Shown here: one piece after another, positions 45,573 to 56,490 of the stretch
Position numbering within the stretch: the stretch's first letter is position 1
How the letters are laid out: each line of letters begins with the position of its first letter
NCBI GenBank assembly: GCA_016706365.1
Contig: JADJJU010000002.1
Span: 310,001-374,000, forward strand
Direction: 5' to 3'
DNA length: 64,000 nt
Origin: Saprospiraceae bacterium
GTDB lineage: Bacteria > Bacteroidota > Bacteroidia > Chitinophagales > Saprospiraceae
Position numbers and translations under genes: made by a program
Notes under the pieces: model-generated
Database searches by the model: none
What the model was told of the DNA's origin: nothing
The model's input: only the letters and a program-made list of their open reading frames with translations

Positions 45573-46135
45573 ATGGCTTCAACATCAGAAATTCGAAATG
45601 GCCTTTGTATAGTTCACAATCATGACATATTCAGAGTTGTAGAGTTTTTGCACGTAAAACCCGGCAAAGGGGCAGCATTCGTGCGTACCAAACTTAAAAG
45701 CCTAACCACCGGAAGAGTATTGGACAACACCTTCCCTTCCGGACATAAAATTGATATCGTAAGAGTAGAAAGACGCACATATCAATACTTGTATGAAGAA
45801 GATAATGGCTTCAATTTCATGAATAATGAAGATTTCAATCAGGTGACAATTAGTAAAAATCTGATCGATAATGCTCGTTTTTGAAAGAAGGAATGGAGGT
45901 AGAAATTCTCTTTCATGCAGAAAAAGAAATACCTTTAACTATTGATTTGCCACCAAGTGTGACAGTTGAAGTAACTTATACAGAGCCCGGCTTGCGTGGA
46001 GATACTGCTACGAACGCATCAAAGCCGGCTACAATCGAAACTGGTGCAGAAATTCGGGTGCCTCTATTTATTAATCAGGGAGATATCATTAAAGTAGACA
46101 CGACAAACGGAGATTATATTGAACGTGCAAAATAA
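45573..46135 (+). CDS. efp: Elongation factor P, frameshifted in this sequence
   Basis: EF-P binds the ribosome between P and E sites and rescues stalling at polyproline. ATG 45573 gives MASTSEIRNGLCIVHNHDIF, the normal start. The KOW/OB N-terminal domain carries Lys32 in VKPGKGAAFVRTK, the position that is modified in many bacteria. The frame breaks at a T5 run at 45879-45883: as given it reads DNARF then stop; one more T gives ARFLKEGMEVEILFHAEKE and runs to 46135 through the second and third OB-like domains (PPSVTVEVTYTEPGLRGDT, GAEIRVPLFINQGDIIKVDT). The joined protein has 187 residues, the standard length. Separated from accB by 6 bp. Confidence 0.9.
45879..45883 (+). other. Frameshift site in efp (T run one base short)
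   Basis: Five T where six give an uninterrupted EF-P frame (CGT TTT TTG AAA). One-base homopolymer error is the simplest explanation. Confidence 0.88.
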
Positions 46136-46141
46136 TAGCTT

Positions 46142-46654
46142 ATGAATTTCAAAGAAATACAAGAACTGATCAGAATTATAGATCGCTCGAAGCTTGCTGA
46201 ATTCAAATTGAAGGAAGGCGAATTTGAAATCACAATTCGTTCTCAGAAATATTATGAAAACAAAGGAGTACCTTCTTATGCACCGGCATATAATCCTCCT
46301 CCTTCATATAATCCTTCCCCTACGCAGAATCAGCAGACAGACCCTTCCCCAATGTCAAGTAAACCTGCACCTTCTGCAGAAAGCGCAGCCCCTCCTGTCG
46401 TTGCTTCAGGCTTATTGGAAATTAAGTCACCAATGGTAGGAACATTCTATCGTTCTCCATCTCCGGATAAGCCCCCATATCTTCAGGTAGGAGACACTGT
46501 CAATCAGGGCTCTGTGGTATGTATCATTGAGGCAATGAAATTATTCAATGAGATTGAATCGGACATCAAAGGTAAGGTTGTAAAAATAGTGGTTGATGAT
46601 GCTTCACCAGTTGAATATGATCAAGTGCTTTTCCTGGTTGATCCCAATGCCTGA
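46142..46654 (+). CDS. accB: Acetyl-CoA carboxylase biotin carboxyl carrier protein
   Basis: 170 residues. Carries the biotin that shuttles carboxyl groups between AccC and the carboxyltransferase. An N-terminal helix pair (EIQELIRIIDRSKLAEFKLK) and FEITIRSQ strand are followed by a Pro/Ala/Ser-rich flexible linker (about 45-90) and the biotinyl domain, with the target Lys133 in EAMKLFNEIES. Ends VEYDQVLFLVDPNA, as usual. Between efp (6 bp) and accC (39 bp) in one operon. Confidence 0.95.
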   Translation: MNFKEIQELIRIIDRSKLAEFKLKEGEFEITIRSQKYYENKGVPSYAPAYNPPPSYNPSPTQNQQTDPSPMSSKPAPSAESAAPPVVASGLLEIKSPMVGTFYRSPSPDKPPYLQVGDTVNQGSVVCIIEAMKLFNEIESDIKGKVVKIVVDDASPVEYDQVLFLVDPNA

Positions 46655-46693
46655 TTGTCTAAGGAAAGATCCCTCGAAGTAAACTAAAAATAT

Positions 46694-48034
46694 ATGTTTA
46701 AGAAAATACTTATAGCCAACAGAGGCGAGATAGCTCTGCGGATCATCAGGACTTGTAAAGAAATGGGAATTCCCACAGTGGCTGTTTACTCGACCGCTGA
46801 TAAAGAAAGTTTGCATGTCAGATTTGCGGATGAGGCAGTATGCATTGGACCGCCTTCTTCGGCTCAGTCATATCTTAGTATTCCTAAAATTATGGCTGCG
46901 GTCGAGATCACCAACGCAGATGCGGTACATCCCGGATATGGTTTCCTTGCAGAGAATGCAGACTTTGCAGAAGTATGCCAGGAATATGGAATCAAATTCA
47001 TAGGTCCAACTCCTGAAATGATCCGTAAAATGGGAGATAAAATCACAGCTAAAGAAACTATGATCAAAGCCGGTGTGCCTGTTGTTCCAGGATCTGAGGG
47101 CTTGTTGAAAGACATTAAATCAGGAAAAAAAATAGCTAAAGACATCGGCTATCCTATAATATTAAAAGCTACGGCAGGGGGTGGTGGTAAAGGTATGCGT
47201 GTTGTATGGAATGATGATGAATTTGAAGAACAATGGAATACTGCCCGCAGGGAAGCAAAAGCTTCTTTTGGAAATGATGGAATTTATGTGGAGAAATTTA
47301 TAGAAGAACCACGTCACATAGAAATCCAGATCATCGGTGACCAGCAAGGAAATGTTGCCCACCTTTCTGAAAGAGATTGTTCCATTCAGCGTCGTCACCA
47401 AAAACTTGTAGAAGAATCTCCTTCTCCTTTCATGACAGATGAACTCCGTGAAAAAATGGGTGATGCAGCTATTCTTGCCGGGAAATCTATTCGATATGAA
47501 GGTGTGGGCACAGTAGAATTCCTGGTAGATAAGCATCGCAATTTCTATTTCATGGAAATGAACACAAGAATTCAGGTGGAACACCCTGTGACTGAAGAAG
47601 TAATAGATCATGATCTTATCAAAGAGCAAATCAAAGTAGCTGGTGGGTTGCCGATATCAGGTAAAAATTACATACCTCAGCTCCATGCAATGGAGTGCAG
47701 AATTAATGCAGAGGATCCAAATAATGATTTCCGTCCTTCACCAGGTAAAATCACTTCATTCCACAGTTCAAAAGGACATGGAGTAAGAGTGGATACCCAT
47801 GTGTATGCAGGATATACTGTACCACCATACTACGATTCATTGATTGCGAAGTTGATTTGCAAAGCGCAGACAAGAGAAGAGTGTATCACGAAAATGCAAA
47901 GAGCTCTGGATGAATTTATCGTGGAAGGCATCAAAACAACTGTTCCTTTCCACCAGAAACTCATGCGAAATGAAGATTTCAGGAAAGGAAATTTCCACAC
48001 GGGCTTCCTCAACACCTTTGATTATAAAGATTGA
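46694..48034 (+). CDS. accC: Acetyl-CoA carboxylase biotin carboxylase subunit
   Basis: 446 residues, ATP-grasp enzyme that carboxylates the biotin on AccB using bicarbonate. Signatures: FKKILIANRGEIALRIIRTCKE at the start, KATAGGGGKGMRVV (ATP-binding glycine loop), HIEIQIIGDQQGNVAHLSERDCSIQRRHQKLVEESPSP, and the catalytic FYFMEMNTRIQVEHPVTEEV. Length is normal. It ends the fabH-efp-accB-accC cluster and is followed by a clear terminator. Confidence 0.97.
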   Translation: MFKKILIANRGEIALRIIRTCKEMGIPTVAVYSTADKESLHVRFADEAVCIGPPSSAQSYLSIPKIMAAVEITNADAVHPGYGFLAENADFAEVCQEYGIKFIGPTPEMIRKMGDKITAKETMIKAGVPVVPGSEGLLKDIKSGKKIAKDIGYPIILKATAGGGGKGMRVVWNDDEFEEQWNTARREAKASFGNDGIYVEKFIEEPRHIEIQIIGDQQGNVAHLSERDCSIQRRHQKLVEESPSPFMTDELREKMGDAAILAGKSIRYEGVGTVEFLVDKHRNFYFMEMNTRIQVEHPVTEEVIDHDLIKEQIKVAGGLPISGKNYIPQLHAMECRINAEDPNNDFRPSPGKITSFHSSKGHGVRVDTHVYAGYTVPPYYDSLIAKLICKAQTREECITKMQRALDEFIVEGIKTTVPFHQKLMRNEDFRKGNFHTGFLNTFDYKD

Positions 48035-48045
48035 ATTGAATAAAT

Positions 48046-48081
48046 AAAAGTTGAGCCGGGTTTTTCCGGCTCAACTTTTTT
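48046..48081 (+). terminator. Rho-independent terminator after accC
   Basis: A 12-13 bp perfect stem AAAGTTGAGCCGG / CCGGCTCAACTTT with a short T-rich loop and a terminal T run. Confidence 0.92.
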
Positions 48082-48251
48082 AGTCCAATATCATTTACTT
48101 TCGTGGTATGAAGATCATCAAACTGCATTACTATTCAAAGGATAAACCCTTAGTCAGCAAGTATTTTGATATCTTTAATCATTGAAATGGTTGACTGTCA
48201 TTTAGTGGCACAAAGCATTGGCCTGCAGGCTATTATTTTCTGAAATTTTGC

Positions 48252-50069
48252 ATGAAAGACTTATTCAAAATACTTCGATTACTAGTCCCATATAAGAGGA
48301 ATGTTCTGTTGAATGCTTTGTGCAATCTCATGGTAGCATGTTTTACTATCATCAGTATTCCGGCACTCATCCCATTTCTCAGACTTCTCTTTGGTCTAGA
48401 AAGTGTAGATCAAACTGAGCCAAGCGGTCCTCTGACTACCAATAATGCATTGGATTATATGAAATATCAGCTGGTAGTCTGGATGGATTTGTATGGCAGA
48501 GAGACTGTCGTGGCCTGGATGTGCGTTTTTCTGGTTTCAGTTTTCTTTTTCAAAAATTTATTCAGATATCTTTCCCTGGTAGTGCTGGCCCCTGTAAGAA
48601 ATGGAATCGTCAGAGATGTGAGGCAGGCATTGTACAGAAAGATTTTGGATCTACCCGTTGGCTTTTTCTCGGAGGAAAAGAAAGGAAACCTGATTTCCCG
48701 ATTTTCCGCAGATGCCACAGAGATGGAATGGAGCATTCTGAATGTGCTGGAATCCATCTTTAGGTCCCCTTTTATAATCCTTGGCAGTATTCTTTATATG
48801 CTTTATGTGAGTCCTCAGCTCACCGTTTATGTTGTCCTGATGGCTGTTGTGATTGCTTTTTTAATTGGGACCGTTTCCCGCACCTTGAAAAAGAATTCTT
48901 CAGCAGCTCAGGGTCAATTAGGAGAAACACTTTCTATCGTGGAAGAAAGTATATCAGGCCAAAAGGTTATCAAAGCATTTCATGCAGAGGCATATCTATT
49001 CGGGAAGTTTCAGCATTCAAATAATACTTTTAAAAGAATGCTGGACAGAATTCTTTGGAAAAGGGATGCCGCCTCTCCTATGTCTGAATTCTTCGGGATG
49101 GTTGCTCTGGCTTTGTTGCTCTGGCTTGGAAGCAGAGAAGTCTTTAATAATGGCGTAGATCCGGCTTTCTTCCTGACATTTTTATTTGCATTTTTCAATG
49201 TCATAGACCCTGCAAAGCAATTGTCGAATGCGGTCTTCAATATCAAAAAAGGTATCGCAGCATATGACAGGATTGAAGAAATATTACAAATTGATACTAA
49301 ACATCAACAAACAGGAACATTGCATCCAGCTCAGCCTTTTGAAACAGAGATTCGTTTTAAGGATGTATCCTTTGTTTATCCCGCTTCAGACAGAACTGTT
49401 ATCAACAAACTAAATCTTACAATAAAAAAAGGGGAGAAAATCGCAGTTGTTGGACCCTCGGGGGCAGGTAAGAGCACACTCCTTGATTTATTGCCCCGAT
49501 TCTATGATGTCAATTCAGGATCAATTTCGATTGATGGCAATAATATTCATGATTTGGATATGGGCTACCTAAGAGGTTTGTTTGGAATCGTAACCCAGGA
49601 TCCCATTTTATTCAACGATACTATTTATAACAATATAGTCTTTGGGCAAAAAAACATTAGCCATGCCCAAGTCGAAGAAGCTGCTCATATGGCCTACGCG
49701 CACGACTTCATTTTGGAGGCAGAACAAGGATACCAAACCATTATCGGAGATCGTGGAGTCAAACTGAGTGGAGGACAGAAGCAGCGCATAACTATTGCGC
49801 GGGCTATACTTAAGAATCCTCCCGTATTTTTACTGGATGAGGCTACCTCTTCATTAGATACAGCGAGTGAAAGAATCGTGCAGGCAGCCATAGACAAAGC
49901 AATGGAAAACCGAACTGCTATTATCATTGCTCACAGATTATCTACAATTCAGCATGCGGATAGAATCCTGGTCATGCATCAGGGAAATATTGTTGAGCAG
50001 GGCACGCACCAGGAATTGATGCAAAGCAATACTGAATACAGCAAGCTTGTACAACTTCAGCATTTTTAG
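48252..50069 (+). CDS. ABC exporter, MsbA-like (fused membrane and ATPase domains)
   Basis: 605 residues. An N-terminal six-helix membrane domain (about 1-330, with the extra-long first loop typical of this branch) is fused to an ATPase domain: Walker A VGPSGAGKSTLLDLLPRF near 400, Q-loop GIVTQDPILFNDTIYNNI, signature KLSGGQKQRITIARAIL near 502, Walker B PVFLLDEATSSLD and switch IAHRLSTI. It forms a homodimer. The family moves lipids such as lipid A core across the inner membrane, or drugs. No neighbour fixes the substrate; I leave the gene name open. Confidence 0.9.
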   Translation: MKDLFKILRLLVPYKRNVLLNALCNLMVACFTIISIPALIPFLRLLFGLESVDQTEPSGPLTTNNALDYMKYQLVVWMDLYGRETVVAWMCVFLVSVFFFKNLFRYLSLVVLAPVRNGIVRDVRQALYRKILDLPVGFFSEEKKGNLISRFSADATEMEWSILNVLESIFRSPFIILGSILYMLYVSPQLTVYVVLMAVVIAFLIGTVSRTLKKNSSAAQGQLGETLSIVEESISGQKVIKAFHAEAYLFGKFQHSNNTFKRMLDRILWKRDAASPMSEFFGMVALALLLWLGSREVFNNGVDPAFFLTFLFAFFNVIDPAKQLSNAVFNIKKGIAAYDRIEEILQIDTKHQQTGTLHPAQPFETEIRFKDVSFVYPASDRTVINKLNLTIKKGEKIAVVGPSGAGKSTLLDLLPRFYDVNSGSISIDGNNIHDLDMGYLRGLFGIVTQDPILFNDTIYNNIVFGQKNISHAQVEEAAHMAYAHDFILEAEQGYQTIIGDRGVKLSGGQKQRITIARAILKNPPVFLLDEATSSLDTASERIVQAAIDKAMENRTAIIIAHRLSTIQHADRILVMHQGNIVEQGTHQELMQSNTEYSKLVQLQHF

Positions 50070-50095
50070 GAAAGCAGCAAGTAGATATCAACAGT

Positions 50096-53000
50096 TTATC
50101 TGGCTATCACAAATGCTTTTATTATAGCAAGGTCCTTACCCAGAATTCTCACAAAGTATGAACCAGTAACAATTTGATTCACATCAAGTGTTGCCTGCTT
50201 AGTAGCAATAGATAGTCTTTCCTTTTTAATGATCTGACCAAGTTGATTCAGTATTTGTACCTCAGAAAATTCTGCATTTCCTTTTATGAGAACATTCAAT
50301 GTTGTACCAGCGGGATTCGGAAATACTTTGAAGTCATCGCTCAATTCTTGATTCCGGGTTGAAGAAGTAAAATCTTCATCGGTATTAATTTGGAATGTAT
50401 TGATATCCAGCCAGCCTCCATTGCCATTCAACACCACAAAGTCAAATGAATCTTCTTCCTCTAAATCAGAGAGGTGTTCATAAAGTATTGAATTATTGCT
50501 GATCTCAGTCTGTGTAAATTCTTCTCCGATTGCTAAAATTTCCCCGTTCCGAAGCAGGTTTCCTTTCTCAGGCGTAGTAACAAGTATATATTTTATATCA
50601 GCTTCGGTAACTGATTGATCAGTTACCAAAAGGAAGTCACTATTTACATATCTCTGGTTGCCGGGTTTAAGCACCATCAAATCGTTCCGAATCAAATCCG
50701 GTTGACTGCTATTTACCGGACCACAAATTCCTAATCCCCATCCCAATAATCGACCGCCACTTGTGCCCCGGGTATCCTTCACGGTTAATGTCCAGTTTCC
50801 CGCAGATCTCTTTTCCTTGAATGTTGAGAATGGCTGGGCAGGCAAAGATTGCTTCATTTGATTGGGTGGACATAAGAAATCAGTAAGGCTCTCATCAGAA
50901 AACCCAAAGTTAAACGGTCCTGCTGCAGCACCGCATTTTCGCTGTACAAGTATGATCTCAGTCCCATCCGGTCCGGTAAGATAGAATTCCAATTCATTGA
51001 ACCATGAGTGATTACCTCTTACTCCGGTAACAAAAACATCCGTCAGCTCAATATCATCTGATATCTCAATAATACTCGTAATGGTAGGAGTACCTGAAGT
51101 GGATATAGCAATGTCTACCGGTTTGTCAAATGTCTCACAATTCACAAGGGCAGTATAGAATGTACTGACCTTGCTCCATTCGGTATTACTACACTCATTA
51201 ATTCCCCTGACTCTCCAGAAATAAAGGGTATTTTGCAATAACACTTCGTTTAAAAGTGAAGAAGTATCATCAACAGTCAGAAAAAATTCCGGGTTCTCAA
51301 AATTGGGATTAGTACTAACTTCTAATTCGTAAACAGATGCTCCATTTACTATTTCCCATTCAAAAACAGGCACTATAGTTACACCATTGCTCCCTGACTC
51401 AGGAGAAACAAGTGTCAGTTCAGAACTGAGCGCCAATTGGGTAAATAATTGTATTGGAAATATGATTGTATCAGCATCTTGTCCTGTCGCCATGATTTCA
51501 AATGAAATAGGTTCTGCTACTTCTCCGATATTAATTTCAAGAGCTGAATTTGAGCCCGGATTCAGAGGATTATCAAGAAAAGTAAAAGTAATATCATTTT
51601 GCACTGAGGCATTAACGACTTCTAATTTTATGGGATGCTCATATCCCATTAATGCCCTTGTTTCTATTGGCAGACTCAAATTATTTGGGACACAAATGAG
51701 TTCCGATGGAGATCCGGCAACTAAGCTAAATGTAGGAGCAATAGGATCGACGACTCTGAAATTTCCTGGATTTACATCGAAGAAAACATTTCCTACAGCT
51801 TTTATCTTTATCCTTCCCTGATTGGTAACACCCTCAGGTATGATAACAAAAGCTGAGCCTGAATTAGGTATATTATTAGCCAGGGTATCAGTAAAATTAT
51901 TTCCTCCATTTCGCGAATACAGAATATCAACAAACTGGCAATTCACAGGTGCCTTCTCAGTATTGGCTACATCCCACTTTATCTGAACAATAGAACCAAC
52001 AACTACTGTATCCGAGGACATTGGATTAATCACATGAAAAGGACCTGCCCCGGCTGTGCTATTCATGCTGAGTGAAGACCAGTGAACACCGCCTCCTTCT
52101 TCAGCAAAATCTCTGGCAATAAATTTAAAATTAAGAGGTCTGCTTGTTGTCGGCAGGACTTCCCTTGTAGTGCTTGTTCCATTAAGTACATGAGTTAATG
52201 CCGGAAAAATCCTGACAGGGTCAGGGCCTGGTTTAAGTGATCTGAATAATGGAGAATTTCCTGTTGGATTGCCCATAGTGCTGATTGGCCCGGTATCATA
52301 TTGTTCCCAGTTATACTGAATAGTTTGAAGTGTATCATCTACTGCAATTCCTTCCAACTCAAATGGTGTGGAAATAGGAATGACTTTATTCCTTGGACTG
52401 AGAATAGTTGCAACAGGATCTATATTATCTGTAGGAATAATAGTAGCACAATTGTTACCACTGCCATTTCTTGAGAATGCAAATATTTCTTCCAGGGAGC
52501 CCACATGGAAATAATCATCTGACCTAAACTGAACATTGTTTTCGGCACCGCATATTCCTGCATAAGCCATAACGGTACTACCACTTCCAGGTTCAAAGGA
52601 TGTGGGAGCGTTCTCATTCCCATCACAATTATTGAATGTATGATTCCCGCCAAATTGATGGCCGATCTCATGACACACATAGTCTATATAAAATGGGTCC
52701 CCTGTAGGGCTTCCCAGCCCGGTAACTCCCCTTGCTTTCCCATTTCCGCAGACACTTCTTAAAGCAGCAATTCCGCCTCCGCCGGTAGAAAAAACGTGTC
52801 CAATATCATAGTTTGCAGACCCAATTGTTTCGCTGATAGTTGTTTGATTTTGTCCCAACATTGTTTGCCCATTGTTATTTGTGTACGGATCAGTATTTGC
52901 GTCAAGATAAATTAATTGATCATTTCCATTAATGATGATTAATCTGACCGCCAGATCTCTCTCGTACACTGTATTCACTCTATTGATAGCAATGACCATT

Positions 53001-53692
53001 TCAGCCATCACACTGCTGACATTTCCACCGTGAAATTGGGCATATTCACCTGTACAAGCCAGGGCCAGACGATAGGTACGCAGGTTAACAGCAGCACTTC
53101 TATTCTGCCCCATGTAGAATGTTTTAATTTCCGGGTCTGAAGAAATTTCATTTAAAGATGGTAGCTCGTCCTTATTGTTTTCTACTTCACAGGAGAAATT
53201 AGGTGCTTCACTCCGGGTAAAATCCTTCTTGAAATAGACCAGATGCTCAGTGTCATTTAAATCGCTCAATGGATCTACATAATAAGTCTCTCCTGCGGAC
53301 AAAAGCATTGCATGAAGTCCAAACTGTGTGATACTCCCTCTTCCCGAAAAAACTGGACTTTTCAATGTGAAAGTCACAATGTCAGGGTATTTGGATGCCA
53401 GATCCGACTCCATTATGGGAGAAAGTTTCAGATCAAAACTGATTAGTTGCCCTTCCGGATCCGGAAGCATAATTTCAATGCTTTCGTTTTTCCTGACATT
53501 TTTCTGCTCTACTAATACTGAACGCAGCCCCTGGATATTTAAATCCAACACTTTATATTTTGAAGGCAGGACTCTACTTTCATTTTCAGGAGATTCAGCA
53601 ATTGATCCGGGTTTCCAAAAGTTGATTTGTGCATTGTGGGTTGATATACACAGATTCAGAAATAGCAGGCTCAGTATAAGCTTTAAGTACAT
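50096..53692 (-). CDS. Secreted zinc metalloprotease (reprolysin/M12B-like) with P-domain and T9SS signal
   Basis: 1198 residues, signal peptide MYLKLILSLLFLNLC to HNAQ. A propeptide of about 200 residues precedes a metzincin catalytic domain with HEIGHQFGGNHTFNNCDG near residue 340 (HExxHxxGxxH zinc site) and a Met-turn-like VMAYAGICG near 375. Beta-sandwich domains follow, including one reading FEWEIVNGASVYELEVSTNPNF (fibronectin type III-like), then a proprotein-convertase P-domain at about 865-990 (GNHSWFNELEFYLTGPDGT, SAGNWTLTVKDTRG, GWGLGICG) and a type-A T9SS domain (FKVFPNPAGTTLNV) at the end. It is exported across the outer membrane, probably to digest extracellular protein. It is followed upstream by two more T9SS cargo genes on the same strand. 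Confidence 0.9.
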   Translation of the reverse strand: MYLKLILSLLFLNLCISTHNAQINFWKPGSIAESPENESRVLPSKYKVLDLNIQGLRSVLVEQKNVRKNESIEIMLPDPEGQLISFDLKLSPIMESDLASKYPDIVTFTLKSPVFSGRGSITQFGLHAMLLSAGETYYVDPLSDLNDTEHLVYFKKDFTRSEAPNFSCEVENNKDELPSLNEISSDPEIKTFYMGQNRSAAVNLRTYRLALACTGEYAQFHGGNVSSVMAEMVIAINRVNTVYERDLAVRLIIINGNDQLIYLDANTDPYTNNNGQTMLGQNQTTISETIGSANYDIGHVFSTGGGGIAALRSVCGNGKARGVTGLGSPTGDPFYIDYVCHEIGHQFGGNHTFNNCDGNENAPTSFEPGSGSTVMAYAGICGAENNVQFRSDDYFHVGSLEEIFAFSRNGSGNNCATIIPTDNIDPVATILSPRNKVIPISTPFELEGIAVDDTLQTIQYNWEQYDTGPISTMGNPTGNSPLFRSLKPGPDPVRIFPALTHVLNGTSTTREVLPTTSRPLNFKFIARDFAEEGGGVHWSSLSMNSTAGAGPFHVINPMSSDTVVVGSIVQIKWDVANTEKAPVNCQFVDILYSRNGGNNFTDTLANNIPNSGSAFVIIPEGVTNQGRIKIKAVGNVFFDVNPGNFRVVDPIAPTFSLVAGSPSELICVPNNLSLPIETRALMGYEHPIKLEVVNASVQNDITFTFLDNPLNPGSNSALEINIGEVAEPISFEIMATGQDADTIIFPIQLFTQLALSSELTLVSPESGSNGVTIVPVFEWEIVNGASVYELEVSTNPNFENPEFFLTVDDTSSLLNEVLLQNTLYFWRVRGINECSNTEWSKVSTFYTALVNCETFDKPVDIAISTSGTPTITSIIEISDDIELTDVFVTGVRGNHSWFNELEFYLTGPDGTEIILVQRKCGAAAGPFNFGFSDESLTDFLCPPNQMKQSLPAQPFSTFKEKRSAGNWTLTVKDTRGTSGGRLLGWGLGICGPVNSSQPDLIRNDLMVLKPGNQRYVNSDFLLVTDQSVTEADIKYILVTTPEKGNLLRNGEILAIGEEFTQTEISNNSILYEHLSDLEEEDSFDFVVLNGNGGWLDINTFQINTDEDFTSSTRNQELSDDFKVFPNPAGTTLNVLIKGNAEFSEVQILNQLGQIIKKERLSIATKQATLDVNQIVTGSYFVRILGKDLAIIKAFVIAR

Positions 53693-53749
53693 ATTGGAGT
53701 TGGCTTCGGTTAGTAATGTTTTATTTTGATCTGAAAAAGCTAAGAAAAA

Positions 53750-56474
53750 CTATTGTCTGATGATTTTGATTGTTTTTGTATCGTTTGAATTTTCTCCATA
53801 CTGGACCCGCATAAAATAAGCACCAGAAACTAAGTCAGGCATATCAATCCTGTAATATGCTTGTCCAAAGGGTTTTGTTCCCTGCAAAACTTGTCTTCCT
53901 GATAAGTCAAATACAGAAAATTCGAGATCCTCCGATAGCACATCAGAAAAAGTAAGATCAATAAAATCAGAAAATGGATTTGGTATGAAATCGTACAATT
54001 CTGTACCAACCAGATTTTTTCTGATTGCTATAGGATTTGTATAAAAACTGGCTTCATAATTACCATTAAGACTGAAGTTTTCTACATACAATCTGTAAAA
54101 ATATAAATCCCTGTTTCGCTCTGAAGGGGTAGTATATTGGTAACTATTTGCCTGAATATCAAACAGATTTCCATTAACATAAGCTACATCTTCATAATCT
54201 CTGCCGTTGGATGATACTTCAACTCTGAAGCCCTGACAATAATATTCCGGCAGTGTTTTCCATTTAATATTAATTCTTCTGTCCTGCGTGAAATTGCCAG
54301 TGAATTCAATCACTTTCGTTAACAATTCAACATCAAGTTTTGAAATTTCAAAATCGTCTATGGCAAGTCCGGGAAAGAAACCAATTTCCTGACTTTTGAA
54401 AACGAATCTAAATGCCACATTCGAAAGTCCACTAAATTCAGAAACATTAAAGCGGAATTTTTTGAAACTGGATTGTCTGCCAGAAAAATATGAATCTCCC
54501 AGCGGATAAGCAGAAATATCAAGAGATGTATTGGTATAATTGTACCAGTCAGTTCTTTCATAGCCCAGCTTCTGCCAGGTCCGGCCATTATCAAGTGTGT
54601 ATTCAACATGGAATCCATCCAAGCCTGTTCCTATATTAAACTTCGCATAAAAGCTTAGTTCATACATGCCATTGTCAGTAAAATCAAACATGGGTGTATA
54701 TAGAACAGTCTCAGTCTGAGGTATGTAGTACTGGGCTGTAGGTGCGAGAGTAAATGCCAAATTTCCACTGTTTGTACCATTTTTTCCACTCATGCTTGAA
54801 TTGCCCAATTGCCAGGGTGAACCACTGATGTCATGTACTGCGAAATGGCCGGAAGCATTTTCAAAATCACCATTATAGTTTGGTGTACCTTTTGTGTAAG
54901 GAAGAGATAAGGTAGGTAAGATATGAATCACACCCTGGTAAGAAAATCCTTCAGCAATCTCGAGCGTTACGGGATAAGTTCCTGCAGAAGGAAAGTTCAC
55001 CTCTACGATCTCCTCCTGACTTTGAGCCAGGTCTCCAATTTCCCATTTACTGTATTGGCCATTAAGACTTTTATCCAAAAACAGAGTAGCTGCATTAATA
55101 TAGTGAACTACAGGAAATATTGCTCTGGCATCCGGTGGTCTGTTTGCCAGACAATCTATTGCTTTAAAAGTGTTAATTCTGCCTGATCCAAGTTGATCTT
55201 CGTAGCCTGGATTTTTAGAATCGATCTCATCAGCGGTGGAAAGCAGACAATTCAATACATCATCTCGGGTCACATTTTTATGATAACCATACAGATAAGC
55301 CGCTAAGCCTGCAACATTGGGGCATGCCATAGATGTCCCACTTTGAAAACCGTAGGCACTTTGGGAGCCGGCCAGTGTCGCCATGATCCCGGAACCGGGT
55401 GCTGAGATATCAATCCATGGCCCATAATTACTAAATCCGGATTTGGAATCATCCGGCGAAGTAGACGCAACAGAAACTACATTTCGCGCCGCAGCAGGAA
55501 AAAATTCAAAATCAGTATCATCATTTCCGGCAGCAGCGATCGATATTGTGCCTTTCTCTGCGGCAAAAGTGAACAATCCGTCTCCCGTGCTGCTTCCTCC
55601 CCCACCTCCAAATGACATTGAAATTATATCGGCATTATTTGCAATTGCATAAACAATACCTGCATAAGTATTATTGAGTCCGGGTCCGGTGCTCCCATTC
55701 AGTTTGGTTTTAATTCCCATGATTTTACAATCATATCCCAGAGAAGCTACACCAAGTCCATTATCAGCGGTAGCTCCGGCAATTCCGGCACAGTGAGTGC
55801 CATGTGTAAATGGATTTTCACCTAAGGGGCTTGGGTCAGGTCCGTCGTTGGCTACATCATAACCATGAACATCATCCGTATATCCATTGTCATCATCATC
55901 GATGCCATTATCTGGAATTTCCCCGGGATTAACCCACATACTTCCTATCAGATCTTCATGATTAACCAGCACTGCATCATCAACAATTGCAACTACAATT
56001 TGTCTGTTGGCATTCCTGTGAATATCCCATGCCTGATAAGCCTGCGTAACCGCTAAAGTGTATTGTTGATCTATCCTGAGGTCATCAGGTCTGTAAGTTG
56101 TCCTGTGGTAAGGTACTTTATCAGCGTAAATTACTTCTTTCCGACTCTGCAGAGCCTTTATCAAATTCTCAACCTCAGCAAATTTTTCAAAATAAACCTC
56201 GTAAAGCAGATCAAATCTGGGATCCTTTAAGTGCTTTGAAATAGTCCTGAAAATCAGAAATTTTGTATTCTTTAGCTAAATCCTGAAACCATTGCTGATT
56301 CGCTACCGGCCTACTGCTTGCTCTATTATCTATACCATAGGCAGATAAATCTATTGGGCTTTTCAATTTTAGAAATATCCTGCCATCATGATAGTCACTG
56401 TTTACGGTTTGAGAAATCCCCGAAAAGGATAAGCAGAGAAAACCTGCCAGCAAAAAACCAAATCTTTGAAGCAT
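53750..56474 (-). CDS. Secreted subtilisin-like (S8) serine protease with T9SS signal, frameshifted near the N-terminus
   Basis: About 907 residues once joined. Start ATG 56474 (MLQRFGFLLAGFLCLSFSGISQ). The propeptide-like N-terminal part reads DGRIFLKLKSPIDL, then the frame breaks at about 56219-56228; removing one base there gives FKALKDPRFDLLYEVYFEKF and joins to the rest. The catalytic triad is complete: Asp in VVAIVDDAVLVNHEDL near 163, His in THGTHCAGIAG near 225 and Ser in SGTSMACPNVAG near 378. A PKD-like region, a beta-sandwich (YTPMFDFTDNGMYELSF...), a fibronectin-like segment and a T9SS type-A domain (YDFIPNPFSDFIDLTF) follow. The last 450 residues are clearly homologous to those of the adjacent beta-propeller gene. 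Confidence 0.85.
56219..56228 (-). other. Frameshift site in the S8 protease gene
   Basis: One base too many (coding strand AAAGGATCCC region). Dropping one A changes the reading from KGSQI-stop to KDPRFDLLYEVY and restores the frame through the protease. Confidence 0.7.
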
Positions 56475-56490
56475 AAAATTGAATATACAA

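Noticed and set aside
48108..48185. 25-codon ORF (MKIIKLHYYSKD...) between accC and the ABC exporter
   Set aside because: Very short, no conserved partner or ribosome-binding evidence; possible but not supportable.
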